A stretch of 64,000 bases of DNA from CAZDVQ01 sp964508975 (GTDB lineage Bacteria > Bacteroidota > Bacteroidia > Chitinophagales > Saprospiraceae). The DNA lies in the NCBI GenBank assembly GCA_964508975.1, contig CAZDVQ010000001.1, forward strand, positions 124,001-188,000, written 5' to 3'. Made by a program: the position numbers and the translations under genes. The notes beneath the pieces are model-generated. The model made no database searches. It was not told the DNA's origin and saw only the letters and a list, made by a program, of their open reading frames with translations. Shown piece by piece: positions 1 to 8,054 of the stretch (position 1 is the first letter of the stretch; each line of letters opens with the position of its first letter).

Positions 1-255
1 CAAGCTCCCGTGGTGGTGGCCAACCTGCTGTCGTTCCTCGATAAGCAGGCGCTCACGGCGCAGTACAACGGTTACGGCTCTTGCCCACTCGTTACGGGTT
101 ACAATAAATTGGTATTGGCCGAATTCGATTACAACAACGAGCCTGTCGAGACTTTCCCTTTCAACCAGGCCAAAGAACGCTACTCGATGTGGTTGCTTAA
201 AAAGGAAGTGTTACCACGCTTGTACTGGAAAAAAATCCTCACCGGCAAGGCTTAG
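1..255 (+). CDS. Sulfide:quinone oxidoreductase family protein, C-terminal end (partial)
   Basis: The reading frame is already open at base 1, so this is the last 84 codons of a longer gene cut by the window edge. The tail carries the pattern Y-x-G-Y-x-S-C-P-L-x-T-G-Y, then an E-F-D-Y segment and a basic-aromatic end (LPRLYWKKILTG). I recognise this as the C-terminus of FAD-dependent sulfide:quinone reductases of the NADH dehydrogenase-like fold. In that family the tail holds a redox cysteine and an amphipathic membrane-binding helix, and electrons pass from sulfide to the quinone pool. The GTG at base 10 is internal and not a start. The rest of the enzyme, including the FAD-binding motifs, is outside the window, so the subtype is not assigned. 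Confidence 0.8.
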   Translation, partial: QAPVVVANLLSFLDKQALTAQYNGYGSCPLVTGYNKLVLAEFDYNNEPVETFPFNQAKERYSMWLLKKEVLPRLYWKKILTGKA

Positions 256-287
256 AATTGCTTAAAATACACTGAATTAGGTATCAT

Positions 288-323
288 CCCCTGCAAAAAA
301 GACTTAACTTTGCAGGGGTTTTT
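288..323 (+). terminator. Rho-independent terminator after the SQR gene
   Basis: A perfect 10-bp stem (cccctgcaaa pairing with tttgcagggg, 11-nt loop) is followed directly by five T. It lies 33 bp after the stop codon of the first gene. Confidence 0.85.
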
Positions 324-324
324 C

Positions 325-440
325 TTTTGGGCGTGCCCCCGCTTCGCGGGGTCGGTCCCCGCCGGGGTTCGCTACGCTCCGTGCGCCAAGGCGCACCGCC
401 TACGGCGCCCTCTGGGCACCTCACGCAGCGGCCTGCAAGT
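325..440 (+). repeat. GC-rich intergenic repeat, degenerate copy
   Basis: Starts with the family edge TTTTGGGCGTGCCCC, then short GC palindromes (ccccgc ttc gcgggg; ggcgcacc-type arms). The central core is reduced to ctacgctccgtgcg. It closely resembles the copy near 17.6 kb and fills the space between the terminator and the next gene. Confidence 0.65.
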
Positions 441-502
441 ATTACCCCTTATAGTTGCTCCGGCGCTATTTCTGCTTTACACCCCACTATAAACACATCA
501 TT

Positions 503-1888
503 ATGTCAGTTCAAGCCATCCATCCACGTAAAAAGTACAACAAGATTGTACAGCTGGAGCTTAACGAAATCTCAAGCGAGGTCATCGAGGCCATGATCCG
601 CCAAGGCAAATTACCCAACTTTGCTAAAATTCACCGTGATTGGGCCTTTTTCAAAACAACGTCCGAGGAGGTTTACGAGCATATCGAACCATGGATTCAA
701 TGGGTAACGGCACACACCGGTAAAACCTTTGCTGAACACCAGATTTTCCGCCTCAGCGATGTACACCAACTCAAACATACCCAAATTTGGGAAGCCCTCA
801 GCGAGGCCGGTATCGAGTCAGCCATCGTGGGTAGTATGAACACTACGCGCCGCAATACCAAGGGTGGTATATTTTTCCCCGACCCCTGGGCCCAAGTCAA
901 CGAGGCTTACCCAGATAGCCTTAAACCTTTCTGGCAGCTTATCCACGACCGTGTAAATAGCCACGCCACCGGCAAAATAAACTTGCTCGACATGGCAAAA
1001 GGGGCACAGGTTGGACTCAAGTTTGGCATCCCCCTCCATGTTTATGCACAAATGGGCCAACAGCTCGTTAGTCAGAAATTCAACCCTAAAACCAAGTGGA
1101 AATTAGCCTCGGTATTCGATATGTTCTTGGCAGAGTTGTTCAAGAGTGTATTCAAAACCACCAAATTTGGCTATTATACCTTGTTCCTCAACGCTATAGC
1201 ACACTACCAGCACCACTACTGGCGTGCCTTTGACGGCGAAAAATTTGATAAATCTATCAGCTACCCCGATATTGAAACCAACCACGACCCCATGACCCAC
1301 GGCTACGAAATGTATGACCGCATCCTGGGGAACGTGCTTGAATTAGTAGCTAACGAACCTGATACCTTGGTGATTCTCCTCTCTGGGCTATCTCAAATAC
1401 CGTATACCGACAAAGAAGCGCAAGGCGGCATGAATTACTACCGCTTGAACAACCATGCTGAATTTGCGACCAGTATCGGTTTGCAAAACTGCGAGATATT
1501 CCCGCTCATGAGCCGCGACTGGCAGGTAAAGTACAAGGATGAAGCCGCACGTACTGCCGCTTTAGAATTATTGAACGGCCTGATGGTTAACGACGAACAA
1601 TTGTTCAATGTAACCGAAAACACGCCTGGCTACATCTTCATCGAAACCAAGTACACCAAGGGTATCAAACCCAACACCCCGATTATCAACGCCGCTGGAC
1701 ATAATTGCTGCATTTTTGACCAAGTGTTTACCAACATAGCCATCAAGTCGGGCCACCACACCGGTATTGGTAACATGTGGATTTCAGATCGTCAGTTGAC
1801 CGAAACACAAGGTACAGTTGTTCCATTGACTTCTGTGTACAACTTTAGCCTAGAAGCGCTAGGAGCCTTGAAAACGGAGTTGGTATAG
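503..1888 (+). CDS. Alkaline phosphatase-superfamily (type I phosphodiesterase-like) protein
   Basis: A 461-residue protein with the opening pattern hydrophobic-LELNEIS, then GKLPNF, EPWIQWVTAHTGKTFAEH and a late GHHTGIGNMWI segment. I recognise this layout from cytosolic proteins of the alkaline phosphatase/nucleotide pyrophosphatase superfamily that sit near polysaccharide genes in many Gram-negatives. In that fold Asp and His residues bind two metal ions, and the TGKTF Thr sits where the nucleophile is expected. No signal peptide or membrane segment is seen. The frame runs 16 codons further upstream, but that stretch lies in the repeat-flanking DNA; the ATG of MSVQAIHP is chosen. The substrate is unknown. 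Confidence 0.6.
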   Translation: MSVQAIHPRKKYNKIVQLELNEISSEVIEAMIRQGKLPNFAKIHRDWAFFKTTSEEVYEHIEPWIQWVTAHTGKTFAEHQIFRLSDVHQLKHTQIWEALSEAGIESAIVGSMNTTRRNTKGGIFFPDPWAQVNEAYPDSLKPFWQLIHDRVNSHATGKINLLDMAKGAQVGLKFGIPLHVYAQMGQQLVSQKFNPKTKWKLASVFDMFLAELFKSVFKTTKFGYYTLFLNAIAHYQHHYWRAFDGEKFDKSISYPDIETNHDPMTHGYEMYDRILGNVLELVANEPDTLVILLSGLSQIPYTDKEAQGGMNYYRLNNHAEFATSIGLQNCEIFPLMSRDWQVKYKDEAARTAALELLNGLMVNDEQLFNVTENTPGYIFIETKYTKGIKPNTPIINAAGHNCCIFDQVFTNIAIKSGHHTGIGNMWISDRQLTETQGTVVPLTSVYNFSLEALGALKTELV

Positions 1889-1911
1889 GCATTGGCTAGT
1901 ATATATCTACA

Positions 1912-1961
1912 AATAATTAAGGCGTGTCGAAATTGTATATTTCCGGCACGCCTTAATTATT
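1912..1961. terminator. Bidirectional terminator between convergent genes
   Basis: A perfect 15-bp stem (aataattaaggcgtg with cacgccttaattatt, 20-nt loop) with A/T-rich outer ends lies exactly between two convergent stop codons. It can end transcripts from both sides. Confidence 0.85.
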
Positions 1962-2384
1962 TTACCTAATCCTATCCGCAGATTTATAGGTGCGTTGATC
2001 TTTACGGATACCACGTATCGCCAGCAATTGCATAATGGCCGCACCGATAGGCGTTAAAATACCTGGGGCAATACCCACTCCTGCAGCAGGTGCTGCTGTC
2101 ATTAAGGCAAAAATCATAAAGCCATTGGTCGCAAACAAGGCAATCAGTACCAACAATCGTTGAAAGGTAAGTTGGTTTTTCTGATATAGTGCAATGGCTA
2201 CTACCGAAAACAAAATGCCCAATCCGGCTAAAGCAGGGAACAAAATATGGTCCGACATGCTCAAGACGCCATCGGTAAATGGACCAGGTGCCACGGTAGC
2301 CCCAGTGGCAATGTTGAACACAAAGGTACAGGCCAGCAACACGGCAGCCAATATCAAGAATACGGTTTGTGGACGTTGAATCAT
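1962..2384 (-). CDS. DUF4293 family membrane protein
   Basis: A 140-residue protein beginning MIQRPQTVFLILAAVLL, the typical opening of the DUF4293 family, a small four-helix membrane protein family found across Bacteroidota. Four hydrophobic segments can be read (about residues 6-25, 45-65, 75-97 and 103-122), followed by a short charged C-terminus ending in ADRIR. The frame extends 33 codons upstream, but that part is low-complexity DNA near a repeat; the ATG of MIQRPQ fits the family. The function is unknown. It is convergent with the phosphatase-like gene and shares its terminator. Confidence 0.8.
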   Translation of the reverse strand: MIQRPQTVFLILAAVLLACTFVFNIATGATVAPGPFTDGVLSMSDHILFPALAGLGILFSVVAIALYQKNQLTFQRLLVLIALFATNGFMIFALMTAAPAAGVGIAPGILTPIGAAIMQLLAIRGIRKDQRTYKSADRIR

Positions 2385-2439
2385 GGAAGTATAATGTAAG
2401 TTGTGTTTAATCTTAGTATTGAAAGTATGAACCAGCCAA

Positions 2440-2610
2440 TGCGCCAGCGATGTATGAGCGAAGCGGTTTGCGTAGCAAAACAAATGTGCTTAATGCACAT
2501 TTGTAGCAAGTGAACCATTTGCTCCTGCAAATGGCTCGGTGGCCGCAGGCCGTACCGCAGGGGCGTATGCCCCAAGGTATGAGCGAGCAGCGAGCTGGGG
2601 CGCCCTAAAA
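2440..2610 (-). repeat. GC-rich intergenic repeat, long variant with two extra hairpins
   Basis: Carries the family core in reverse (gagcgagcagcgagc) and the edge ggggcgccctaaaa. It also holds a 9-bp stem caaatgtgc/gcacatttg and an 8-bp stem ccatttgc/gcaaatgg. The same arrangement recurs near 20.8 kb with compensatory base changes in the first stem. Confidence 0.8.
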
Positions 2611-2615
2611 ACCAT

Positions 2616-3386
2616 TTAAGTCAAGCGGAATAGCGCGTTTGTATTCAGCTCGGTTTGTGTAGCAATGGTCTCCAAGGAACAGCGGTAAACCTCAGATAGT
2701 TTCTCGGCCACATGCTTAACGTAGGCACTCTCGTTGCGTTTGCCGCGATGGGGCACCGGTGCTAGGTAAGGCGAATCAGTTTCGAGTAGTAGGCGCTCCA
2801 TGGGAACACTTTGCAACACCTCGCCAAGGTCGGAATTTTTATAGGTTACTACCCCACCGATACCCAGGTAAAAACCCAGGTCGATGATTTGTTGCGCCTG
2901 TTTGGCATTGCCGGTATAGCAGTGGAACACCCCACGGAGTTGGCCGTTTTGGAGTTGAGCAACCAGCTCTACCAGGTCGTCAATCGAGTCGCGAGCATGG
3001 ATTACGATGGGCAAGTCAAGTTCCAATGCTTTAAGCGTTTGAAGCTTGAAGGCTTCTTTTTGCTGCGGGATAAGATCTTTACTCCAGTAGTAATCGAGGC
3101 CGATTTCGCCAACGGCCAAAAACGGACGTTTGTGTAGCCACTCAAAAATAACCTCAAGCTGCGCTTCAAAATTGGCCTCCACGTGGCAAGGGTGCAAGCC
3201 CATCATGGGGAAACAGTTTTGAGGCCACCGTGCTTCCAGTTCCAACATTGGCCCGATGGATTCAACATCGATGTTGGGGAGCAGCAAACGGGTTACGCCA
3301 AGGTCGATAGCCCTTTGGAGCATCTCGTCTCGGTCATGGTCAAACTGTTTTGAATAAAGGTGCGTATGCGTGTCGGTAAAAGTCAC
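2616..3386 (-). CDS. TatD family metal-dependent hydrolase (DNase)
   Basis: 256 residues, full length for TatD. Metal ligands can be read in order: D-T-H-T-H near the N-terminus, E in AVGEIGLDYYW, H in PIVIHARD, H in GVFHCYTG, and D in LLLETDSPYLAP. The family has a TIM-barrel amidohydrolase fold, and characterised members are two-metal 3'-5' DNases linked to DNA repair. The frame runs 7 codons further to a TTG, but that codon lies inside a good -7 promoter element (TACTTTTG, 3405-3412), so the GTG giving MTFTDTHTH is preferred. A GC-rich repeat follows immediately after the stop. Confidence 0.9.
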   Translation of the reverse strand: MTFTDTHTHLYSKQFDHDRDEMLQRAIDLGVTRLLLPNIDVESIGPMLELEARWPQNCFPMMGLHPCHVEANFEAQLEVIFEWLHKRPFLAVGEIGLDYYWSKDLIPQQKEAFKLQTLKALELDLPIVIHARDSIDDLVELVAQLQNGQLRGVFHCYTGNAKQAQQIIDLGFYLGIGGVVTYKNSDLGEVLQSVPMERLLLETDSPYLAPVPHRGKRNESAYVKHVAEKLSEVYRCSLETIATQTELNTNALFRLT

Positions 3387-3404
3387 TTGTAGGTAATTAG
3401 CCTG

Positions 3405-3434
3405 CAAAAGTACATCACAGCCGACGCAAACAAA
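3405..3434 (-). promoter_or_regulatory. Bacteroidota-type promoter of the TatD gene
   Basis: Read on the minus strand: TTTG, 18 bases, TACTTTTG, matching TTTG-N19-TAnnTTTG. The predicted transcript begins near 3398, about 12 nt before the chosen GTG start. Confidence 0.65.
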
Positions 3435-3470
3435 ATTATTAAGCTTAAAAAAACGGAGGGATGTAACACG

Positions 3471-3488
3471 GTACGTTAAAAAACGTAC
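3471..3488. promoter_or_regulatory. Inverted repeat upstream of the FIST operon, possible operator
   Basis: GTACGTT and AACGTAC form perfect 7-bp arms around a 4-base A loop, 32 bp before the FIST start codon. The position suits a regulator-binding site. No T run follows it, so it is not a terminator. Confidence 0.45.
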
Positions 3489-3519
3489 TTTTACTTATCT
3501 TTCCCAAAGTAATTGTAGC

Positions 3520-4641
3520 ATGTATATAAAATCGGCAAGTGTAGAGGGCATCATGGCCCAGGTTGAGGCGCATGCGCAAAATATCCCCGACTTGGTTGTG
3601 GGTATCTTTTTGGCAGAGCAGTCGGCCGATATCATCCCTGAGCTTTTGAAAGCCCTTAGGCATCAAGAAATCAGGGCTTTCGGTGGTTTTTTCCCTGGCT
3701 TGATCGCAGAAGGTAGCAACACAGATGAGGGCGTTATCCTAAGGTTCTTTGAATCAAGCACTGACCCTATCGTTGTGAAACAGCTTAAACGCCAAGATAC
3801 ACAACACACTGCTGACCTAATTATGCGGAGCCACAACAGCGACGAAGATTGCTGCTTGTTTTGCCTCGTTGATGGCTTTGGTTCAAGCGCAGCCACCTTC
3901 TTGAAAGAAGTGTACGACATCCTCGGCAGTAGTTTTTCGTACCTGGGTGGCGGGGCAGGCTCTATTTCGCTCCAACAAGCGAGCTGCTTGTTTACCGACC
4001 AAGGGATGGTTACTGGTGGCGCTATCATTTGTGTCATCAAAGCCGATGTAAACATTGGGGTTCAACATGGCTGGGATCATGCCGCAGGCCCCTTGGTGGC
4101 TACCAAAACCATGGGCAACATTATTTACGAGATCAACTGGGAAAACGCCTTTGACGTTTACCAACGTGCCGTGAAAGACTATTTTGACGAAGACCTAGAA
4201 CGCGATGACTTTTTAACCGTTGCGACTTCATACCCATTTGGGTTATACAAAGAATACGACGAACCGCTTGTGAGGGAACCTCTATTTGTAGGCAGCCGGG
4301 GTGAATTGATTTGCATTGGCGAAGTACCCGAACACTCTGTCATGGGTATTATGCGTGGGCAAAATACTAAGCTAATACAGGCTGCGGCCGTGGCAGCTAA
4401 TCAGTCGCTTCAGGACAACAAGCAAGTTCAGGATGTTTTTGTCATAGACTGCATTTCCCGGATGCTTTACTTGAAAACTGATTACACACAAGAAGTAAGC
4501 ATCATGCAAGAAGCTTTTGACCAATGTGCCCAAGCCCCCCGGATAGAAGGAATTTTATCGATAGGCGAAATAGCCTCGCAAGGCAAAGGCGTTCCAGAAT
4601 TTTATAACCGTACGGTGGTGGTAGCTGCTTTCACCGATTAA
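3520..4641 (+). CDS. FIST N- and C-domain sensory protein
   Basis: A 373-residue protein with the two-part layout of FIST domains. The N-terminal part contains LVVGIFLAEQSADIIPELLKAL and GGFFPG...EG; the middle has SSFSYLGGGAGSISLQQ; the C-terminal part has LFVGSRGELICIGEVPEHSVMGIMRG and ends IEGILSIGEIASQG. FIST modules are cytoplasmic small-ligand sensors, with amino acids proposed as ligands, and are usually linked to signal-transduction proteins. Here the partner is the PAS protein that starts 2 nt after this stop codon, so the two are almost certainly co-translated. The upstream palindrome at 3471 may control both. Confidence 0.8.
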   Translation: MYIKSASVEGIMAQVEAHAQNIPDLVVGIFLAEQSADIIPELLKALRHQEIRAFGGFFPGLIAEGSNTDEGVILRFFESSTDPIVVKQLKRQDTQHTADLIMRSHNSDEDCCLFCLVDGFGSSAATFLKEVYDILGSSFSYLGGGAGSISLQQASCLFTDQGMVTGGAIICVIKADVNIGVQHGWDHAAGPLVATKTMGNIIYEINWENAFDVYQRAVKDYFDEDLERDDFLTVATSYPFGLYKEYDEPLVREPLFVGSRGELICIGEVPEHSVMGIMRGQNTKLIQAAAVAANQSLQDNKQVQDVFVIDCISRMLYLKTDYTQEVSIMQEAFDQCAQAPRIEGILSIGEIASQGKGVPEFYNRTVVVAAFTD

Positions 4642-4643
4642 TC

Positions 4644-5984
4644 ATGCAAGAACTACTCAAAATAACCCGGGATATATCGTTGTTGTACGAGTTATCCTTG
4701 TCCATTGGCCGTTCGCTCGACCTTGACACCGCTTGCATGAATTTTTTGGATTTGCTGATCAAGCGCAAAAACCTGTCGTTTGCATCGGTTTGGGTTAGAG
4801 GCGATTTTTTGGTTGATCGTAATGCAGCAAACTATTACCTGGTTAAAGCAGTACCCAGTTTTAAAGTACTGCAAACCGAGCTAGGTGTTGACCAACCCCT
4901 AGCCTTAAAGCTACGCCTAAACGATATGTTGAGCGTTAACGCTGGCGAGCCCGATTTTCAAGACTTTATCGCAGAGGATGGCATTAGCGAAGGCTGCTAC
5001 GCCGTTTTCAGGCTTGGCAGGGTAGGTTTTTTAAAAATTTGGACCTACAACAGGGCCGAAGGTTTCTCGTTGCTAGAGCTCAAGAAGCTAAAGGGAGTTA
5101 TCGATAAGTTTACCACTTCGATTGAAGGCGCCTTGGCTTATGAAAAACTATCGCATGAAACCTACATGCACCACATTACCCGGAAGGAACTACTCACTAA
5201 CCAAACACGTTACCTCAACGTAATGAACAGCCTCAAGGAAGGTTTGCTGATGACCGACCTTGACGATATAATATTGTTCGCCAACAATAGGATTACAGAA
5301 CTTTCGGGCTACACCCAAGAGGAACTCCTAGGGCAAAAAGCCTATCAATTGCTCATGCAGGTCAATGACCACGACTTTGTGATGCAAGCCATTGAGCGCC
5401 GTAAAGCTGGCGTGACCGAAACCTACGAGATTCAACAAGTACGCAAAGATGGCACTATCTGGTGGGCTAGGATTAATGCTGCACCATTCGTAGATAGCAA
5501 AGGCAAAATAGTAGGTACCGTAGGTGCCCTCACCGATATCTCAGATGAAAAAGCGCTTGACTTCGAACGTAAGGCCAATGAATTATTGCTACTCAGCGTG
5601 ATTGACAGTGCCCTCGACGGCGTTATCATCGCCGATGAAACAGGTACCATTACCCACTGGAATAAAAAAGCTAGCCAAATATTTGGCTATGCCCCCGAAG
5701 AGGTCATCGGCCAGAAAATGGAAAACTGCATCATACCCGAACGCTTTGTGACCGCCCACCAAAAAGGTATGCACAAATATTTAAGCACTGGGCATGGGCC
5801 CCTCATCAATAAACGGGTTGTGATGGAGGCTAAACATAAAGATGGCCACGAGTTCAAAGTTGAGCTCACGCTTTCAGCCTTGCAGTTCAACAATAAACAT
5901 TATTTCTCTTCCTATATCCGGGATTTAAGCGATAACGATCATACCGAAACTTTACAGTGGAGCGACTCCCATGTATCAAGGTGA
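4644..5984 (+). CDS. GAF-like plus tandem PAS sensor protein without an output domain
   Basis: 446 residues. Residues about 1-170 look like a GAF-type domain (DISLLYELSLSIGRSLDLDTACMNFLDLLI is a typical GAF entry helix). Two PAS domains follow: one with LLMTDLDDIILFANNRITELSGYTQEELLG and a PAC-like GTVGALTDISDEK, the second with GVIIADETGTITHWNKKASQIFGYAPEEVIG and SSYIRDLSD. The protein then stops within about 15 residues; no histidine kinase, GGDEF, HTH or phosphatase domain can be read. I see no downstream frameshift that would restore one, since the sequence runs straight into the rarA leader. It probably relays by protein contact, with the FIST partner as the second input. Confidence 0.75.
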   Translation: MQELLKITRDISLLYELSLSIGRSLDLDTACMNFLDLLIKRKNLSFASVWVRGDFLVDRNAANYYLVKAVPSFKVLQTELGVDQPLALKLRLNDMLSVNAGEPDFQDFIAEDGISEGCYAVFRLGRVGFLKIWTYNRAEGFSLLELKKLKGVIDKFTTSIEGALAYEKLSHETYMHHITRKELLTNQTRYLNVMNSLKEGLLMTDLDDIILFANNRITELSGYTQEELLGQKAYQLLMQVNDHDFVMQAIERRKAGVTETYEIQQVRKDGTIWWARINAAPFVDSKGKIVGTVGALTDISDEKALDFERKANELLLLSVIDSALDGVIIADETGTITHWNKKASQIFGYAPEEVIGQKMENCIIPERFVTAHQKGMHKYLSTGHGPLINKRVVMEAKHKDGHEFKVELTLSALQFNNKHYFSSYIRDLSDNDHTETLQWSDSHVSR

Positions 5985-6004
5985 CACAATAGCTCCAATC
6001 TTTG

Positions 6005-6012
6005 TACTTTTG
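6005..6012 (+). promoter_or_regulatory. -7 promoter element of rarA
   Basis: TACTTTTG matches TAnnTTTG exactly and lies 19 bp before the ATG. No clear TTTG is seen at the -33 position. It overlaps the upstream TTG start candidate, which argues for the ATG at 6032. Confidence 0.45.
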
Positions 6013-6031
6013 TGTAAAAGTACCCTTTACC

Positions 6032-7321
6032 ATGTTCGAGAATCAGCCCTTAGCCGAGCGCATGCGCCCGCAAACCCTCGATGATTACGTAGGGCAAGAG
6101 CACCTTATTGGGCCAAACGGTGTTATTCGGAAGGCTATTCAAGCCGGCCGTATCCCTTCTATGATTTTGTGGGGCCCACCAGGTGTAGGCAAAACAACCT
6201 TGGCCAAAATCATTGGCCAAACCCTCGAACGGCCATTTCTCATGCTCAGTGCCATTAATGCCGGCGTGAAAGATGTTCGCGAAATCATCGACGAGGCCAA
6301 AAAGAAAAAATTCTTCAACAGCCCTAACCCTGTACTTTTCATTGACGAAATACACCGCTTTAGCAAGGCCCAGCAAGACTCTCTACTCGGCGCCGTTGAA
6401 CAAGGCGTGGTAACCCTCATCGGGGCCACCACCGAGAACCCATCGTTTGAAGTTATCCCGGCCTTGCTGAGTCGTTGCCAAGTTTACGTGCTCGAATCGC
6501 TGGGCGCCGATACCCTGCGCGGCATGATTGCCAAGGCTATCCAGCAGGACGAGGTACTCAAACGCTTCGAGGTAGAAATCGTGGAAGATGCCGCCCTGCT
6601 CCGGGCCTCGGGCAGTGATGGCCGCAAGTTGTATAATGCCCTAGAACTGGTTATCAGCGCTGCCGATAGTAATACGGTACGCATTACCGACGAGTTCGTG
6701 TTGCAGGTTTTACAGCAAAACTTAGCGCGCTACGACAAAAGTGGCGAGCAGCATTACGATATCATCTCGGCCTTCATCAAATCGGTGCGGGGCAGCGACC
6801 CCAACGCCGCACTCTACTGGTTGGCCCGCATGCTGGAGGGTGGCGAGGACGTTAAATTCATCGCCCGCCGCCTCATCATCCTCTCGGTGGAGGATATTGG
6901 CCTAGCCAACCCAAACGCCCTGCTCATGGCCAACCAATGCTTTGAGGCCGTACACAAAATTGGCATGCCAGAGGCCCGAATCATCCTGTCGCAAACCACC
7001 ATTTATTTGGCCACCTCGCCCAAGAGCAACTCGGCTTACGAGGCCATCGACGCGGCGATTGCGCTGGTGAAACAAACCGGCGACCTGCCCGTGCCCATGC
7101 ACCTGCGCAACTCGCCCACCAAGCTCATGAAAGAAATAGGCTATGGCAAAAATTACCAGTACGCCCATGCGCACGAGGGTAATTTCGTGGAGCAAGAGTT
7201 TTTACCCGATGCCATCAAGGGCACGGCATTGTTTACGCCAGGCAAAAACCCACAGGAGCAAACGATATTAGAACGACTGCTGCGTTGGTGGAAAAACAAG
7301 TATTACGGGGCAAAAACATAA
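6032..7321 (+). CDS. rarA: Replication-associated recombination protein A (RarA/MgsA), AAA+ ATPase
   Basis: 429 residues, full length for the family. It opens FENQPLAERMRPQTLDDYVGQEHLIG, the classic clamp-loader-like entry. Walker A is GPPGVGKTT, Walker B is LFIDEIHRF, sensor 1 is GATTENPSFEV and the arginine finger segment is PALLSRC. The C-terminal tetramerisation part has SVRGSDPNAALYWLARML and AEDIG-type text (SVEDIGLANPNAL). RarA acts at stalled replication forks. A TTG ten codons upstream was rejected because a promoter element overlaps it. Confidence 0.95.
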   Translation: MFENQPLAERMRPQTLDDYVGQEHLIGPNGVIRKAIQAGRIPSMILWGPPGVGKTTLAKIIGQTLERPFLMLSAINAGVKDVREIIDEAKKKKFFNSPNPVLFIDEIHRFSKAQQDSLLGAVEQGVVTLIGATTENPSFEVIPALLSRCQVYVLESLGADTLRGMIAKAIQQDEVLKRFEVEIVEDAALLRASGSDGRKLYNALELVISAADSNTVRITDEFVLQVLQQNLARYDKSGEQHYDIISAFIKSVRGSDPNAALYWLARMLEGGEDVKFIARRLIILSVEDIGLANPNALLMANQCFEAVHKIGMPEARIILSQTTIYLATSPKSNSAYEAIDAAIALVKQTGDLPVPMHLRNSPTKLMKEIGYGKNYQYAHAHEGNFVEQEFLPDAIKGTALFTPGKNPQEQTILERLLRWWKNKYYGAKT

Positions 7322-7377
7322 AAAACCAAAACTCCAAAAATCGTCGTTTACGCCCTTATTCCTTTTATTTTTTGTGC

Positions 7378-7486
7378 TTTTTGGGGCCTCCCCTCGCGTT
7401 GCTCGGGGCGCTACGTTTCGCGGCTCGCTGACGCTCGGCCCCTGCGGGTCTGGCGCTACGCGCCACCGCTTCACATCGCTAGGCCG
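7378..7486 (+). repeat. GC-rich intergenic repeat
   Basis: Edge ttggggcctcccctcgcg, core gcggctcgctgacgctcggccc, then ggtctggcgctacgcgccaccgc and the distal end catcgctaggccg. It is nearly identical in layout to the copy at 37694-37804. Confidence 0.85.
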
Positions 7487-7816
7487 GTGAATAGTTATGC
7501 GTTCAAAGCACAAAGCGTTGAGCAAGTAACACAAGTGTCGCGTATCGTTGAGCTGTGAATACATTTGCAACATAAAGATGTTTAATCAGGGTATAAAGTA
7601 CCGAAACGCGGCTAAAGCTATCAGCACTCCCTCACCCGTCGCTAAGATATGTTGCCGCTTCGCGGCATATTTAGGTTGTACAAAACTATATGTCTTGAAA
7701 TCGTTCACAACGCTAATGTCACGCAACAAGTATTAATTCTTAATTGGATAAAAAGGCCAAAAAATCAAAAATGCCAAATATAGCATAGTACATCAGTTAG
7801 GTATAGTTTTTGCCCC

Positions 7817-7956
7817 ATGCGCTAGCTGGCCGTAAGGCAGCCGCGTAGCGGCTGGTGCCGCAGGCACCGAGCGAACAGCGAGCCTGAAGGACAGCGGCGG
7901 CGCGCGTGTAGGGGCGTATGTAATACGCCCTGCAAAGCGCCGCAGCGCCCAAAAAA
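7817..7956 (-). repeat. GC-rich intergenic repeat
   Basis: Reverse orientation: distal end atgcgctagc, stems gccgc gtag cggc and ggtgccgcaggcacc, core ccgagcgaacagcgagcc, edge cgcagcgcccaaaaaa. Confidence 0.85.
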
Positions 7957-8054
7957 TAAAAAAAGAAAACTAGGGCCGATAAAACATGGCCCGGTCAAAC
8001 GAAAGCATAGATTTAGACGTTATTTAGACAAGCGCAAAAGATAAAAATAAGCCG

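Larger units (their letters stand above)
7322..8054. other. 733-bp non-coding stretch between rarA and the SprB-repeat gene
   Basis: Holds two GC-rich family repeats in opposite orientation (7378-7486 and 7817-7956). Between them is unique DNA with a small palindrome (gccgc ttc gcggc inside atatg...catat, 7648-7671). A 62-codon frame here has no family resemblance or ribosome-binding context, so I see no gene. Confidence 0.6.

Noticed and set aside
325..440. GC-rich hairpins considered as rho-independent terminators
   Set aside because: The A/T run lies on the wrong side: T before the hairpin, A after it on the other strand. Real terminators (288-323, 31563-31604) are separate.
5940..6001. 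Frameshift that might hide a histidine kinase after the PAS protein
   Set aside because: All three forward frames downstream read into the rarA promoter and start; no H-box, N or G box is found.
7548..7736. 62-codon open frame between rarA and the SprB-repeat gene
   Set aside because: No ribosome-binding context or resemblance to any family, and it lies between two repeats; chance frame.
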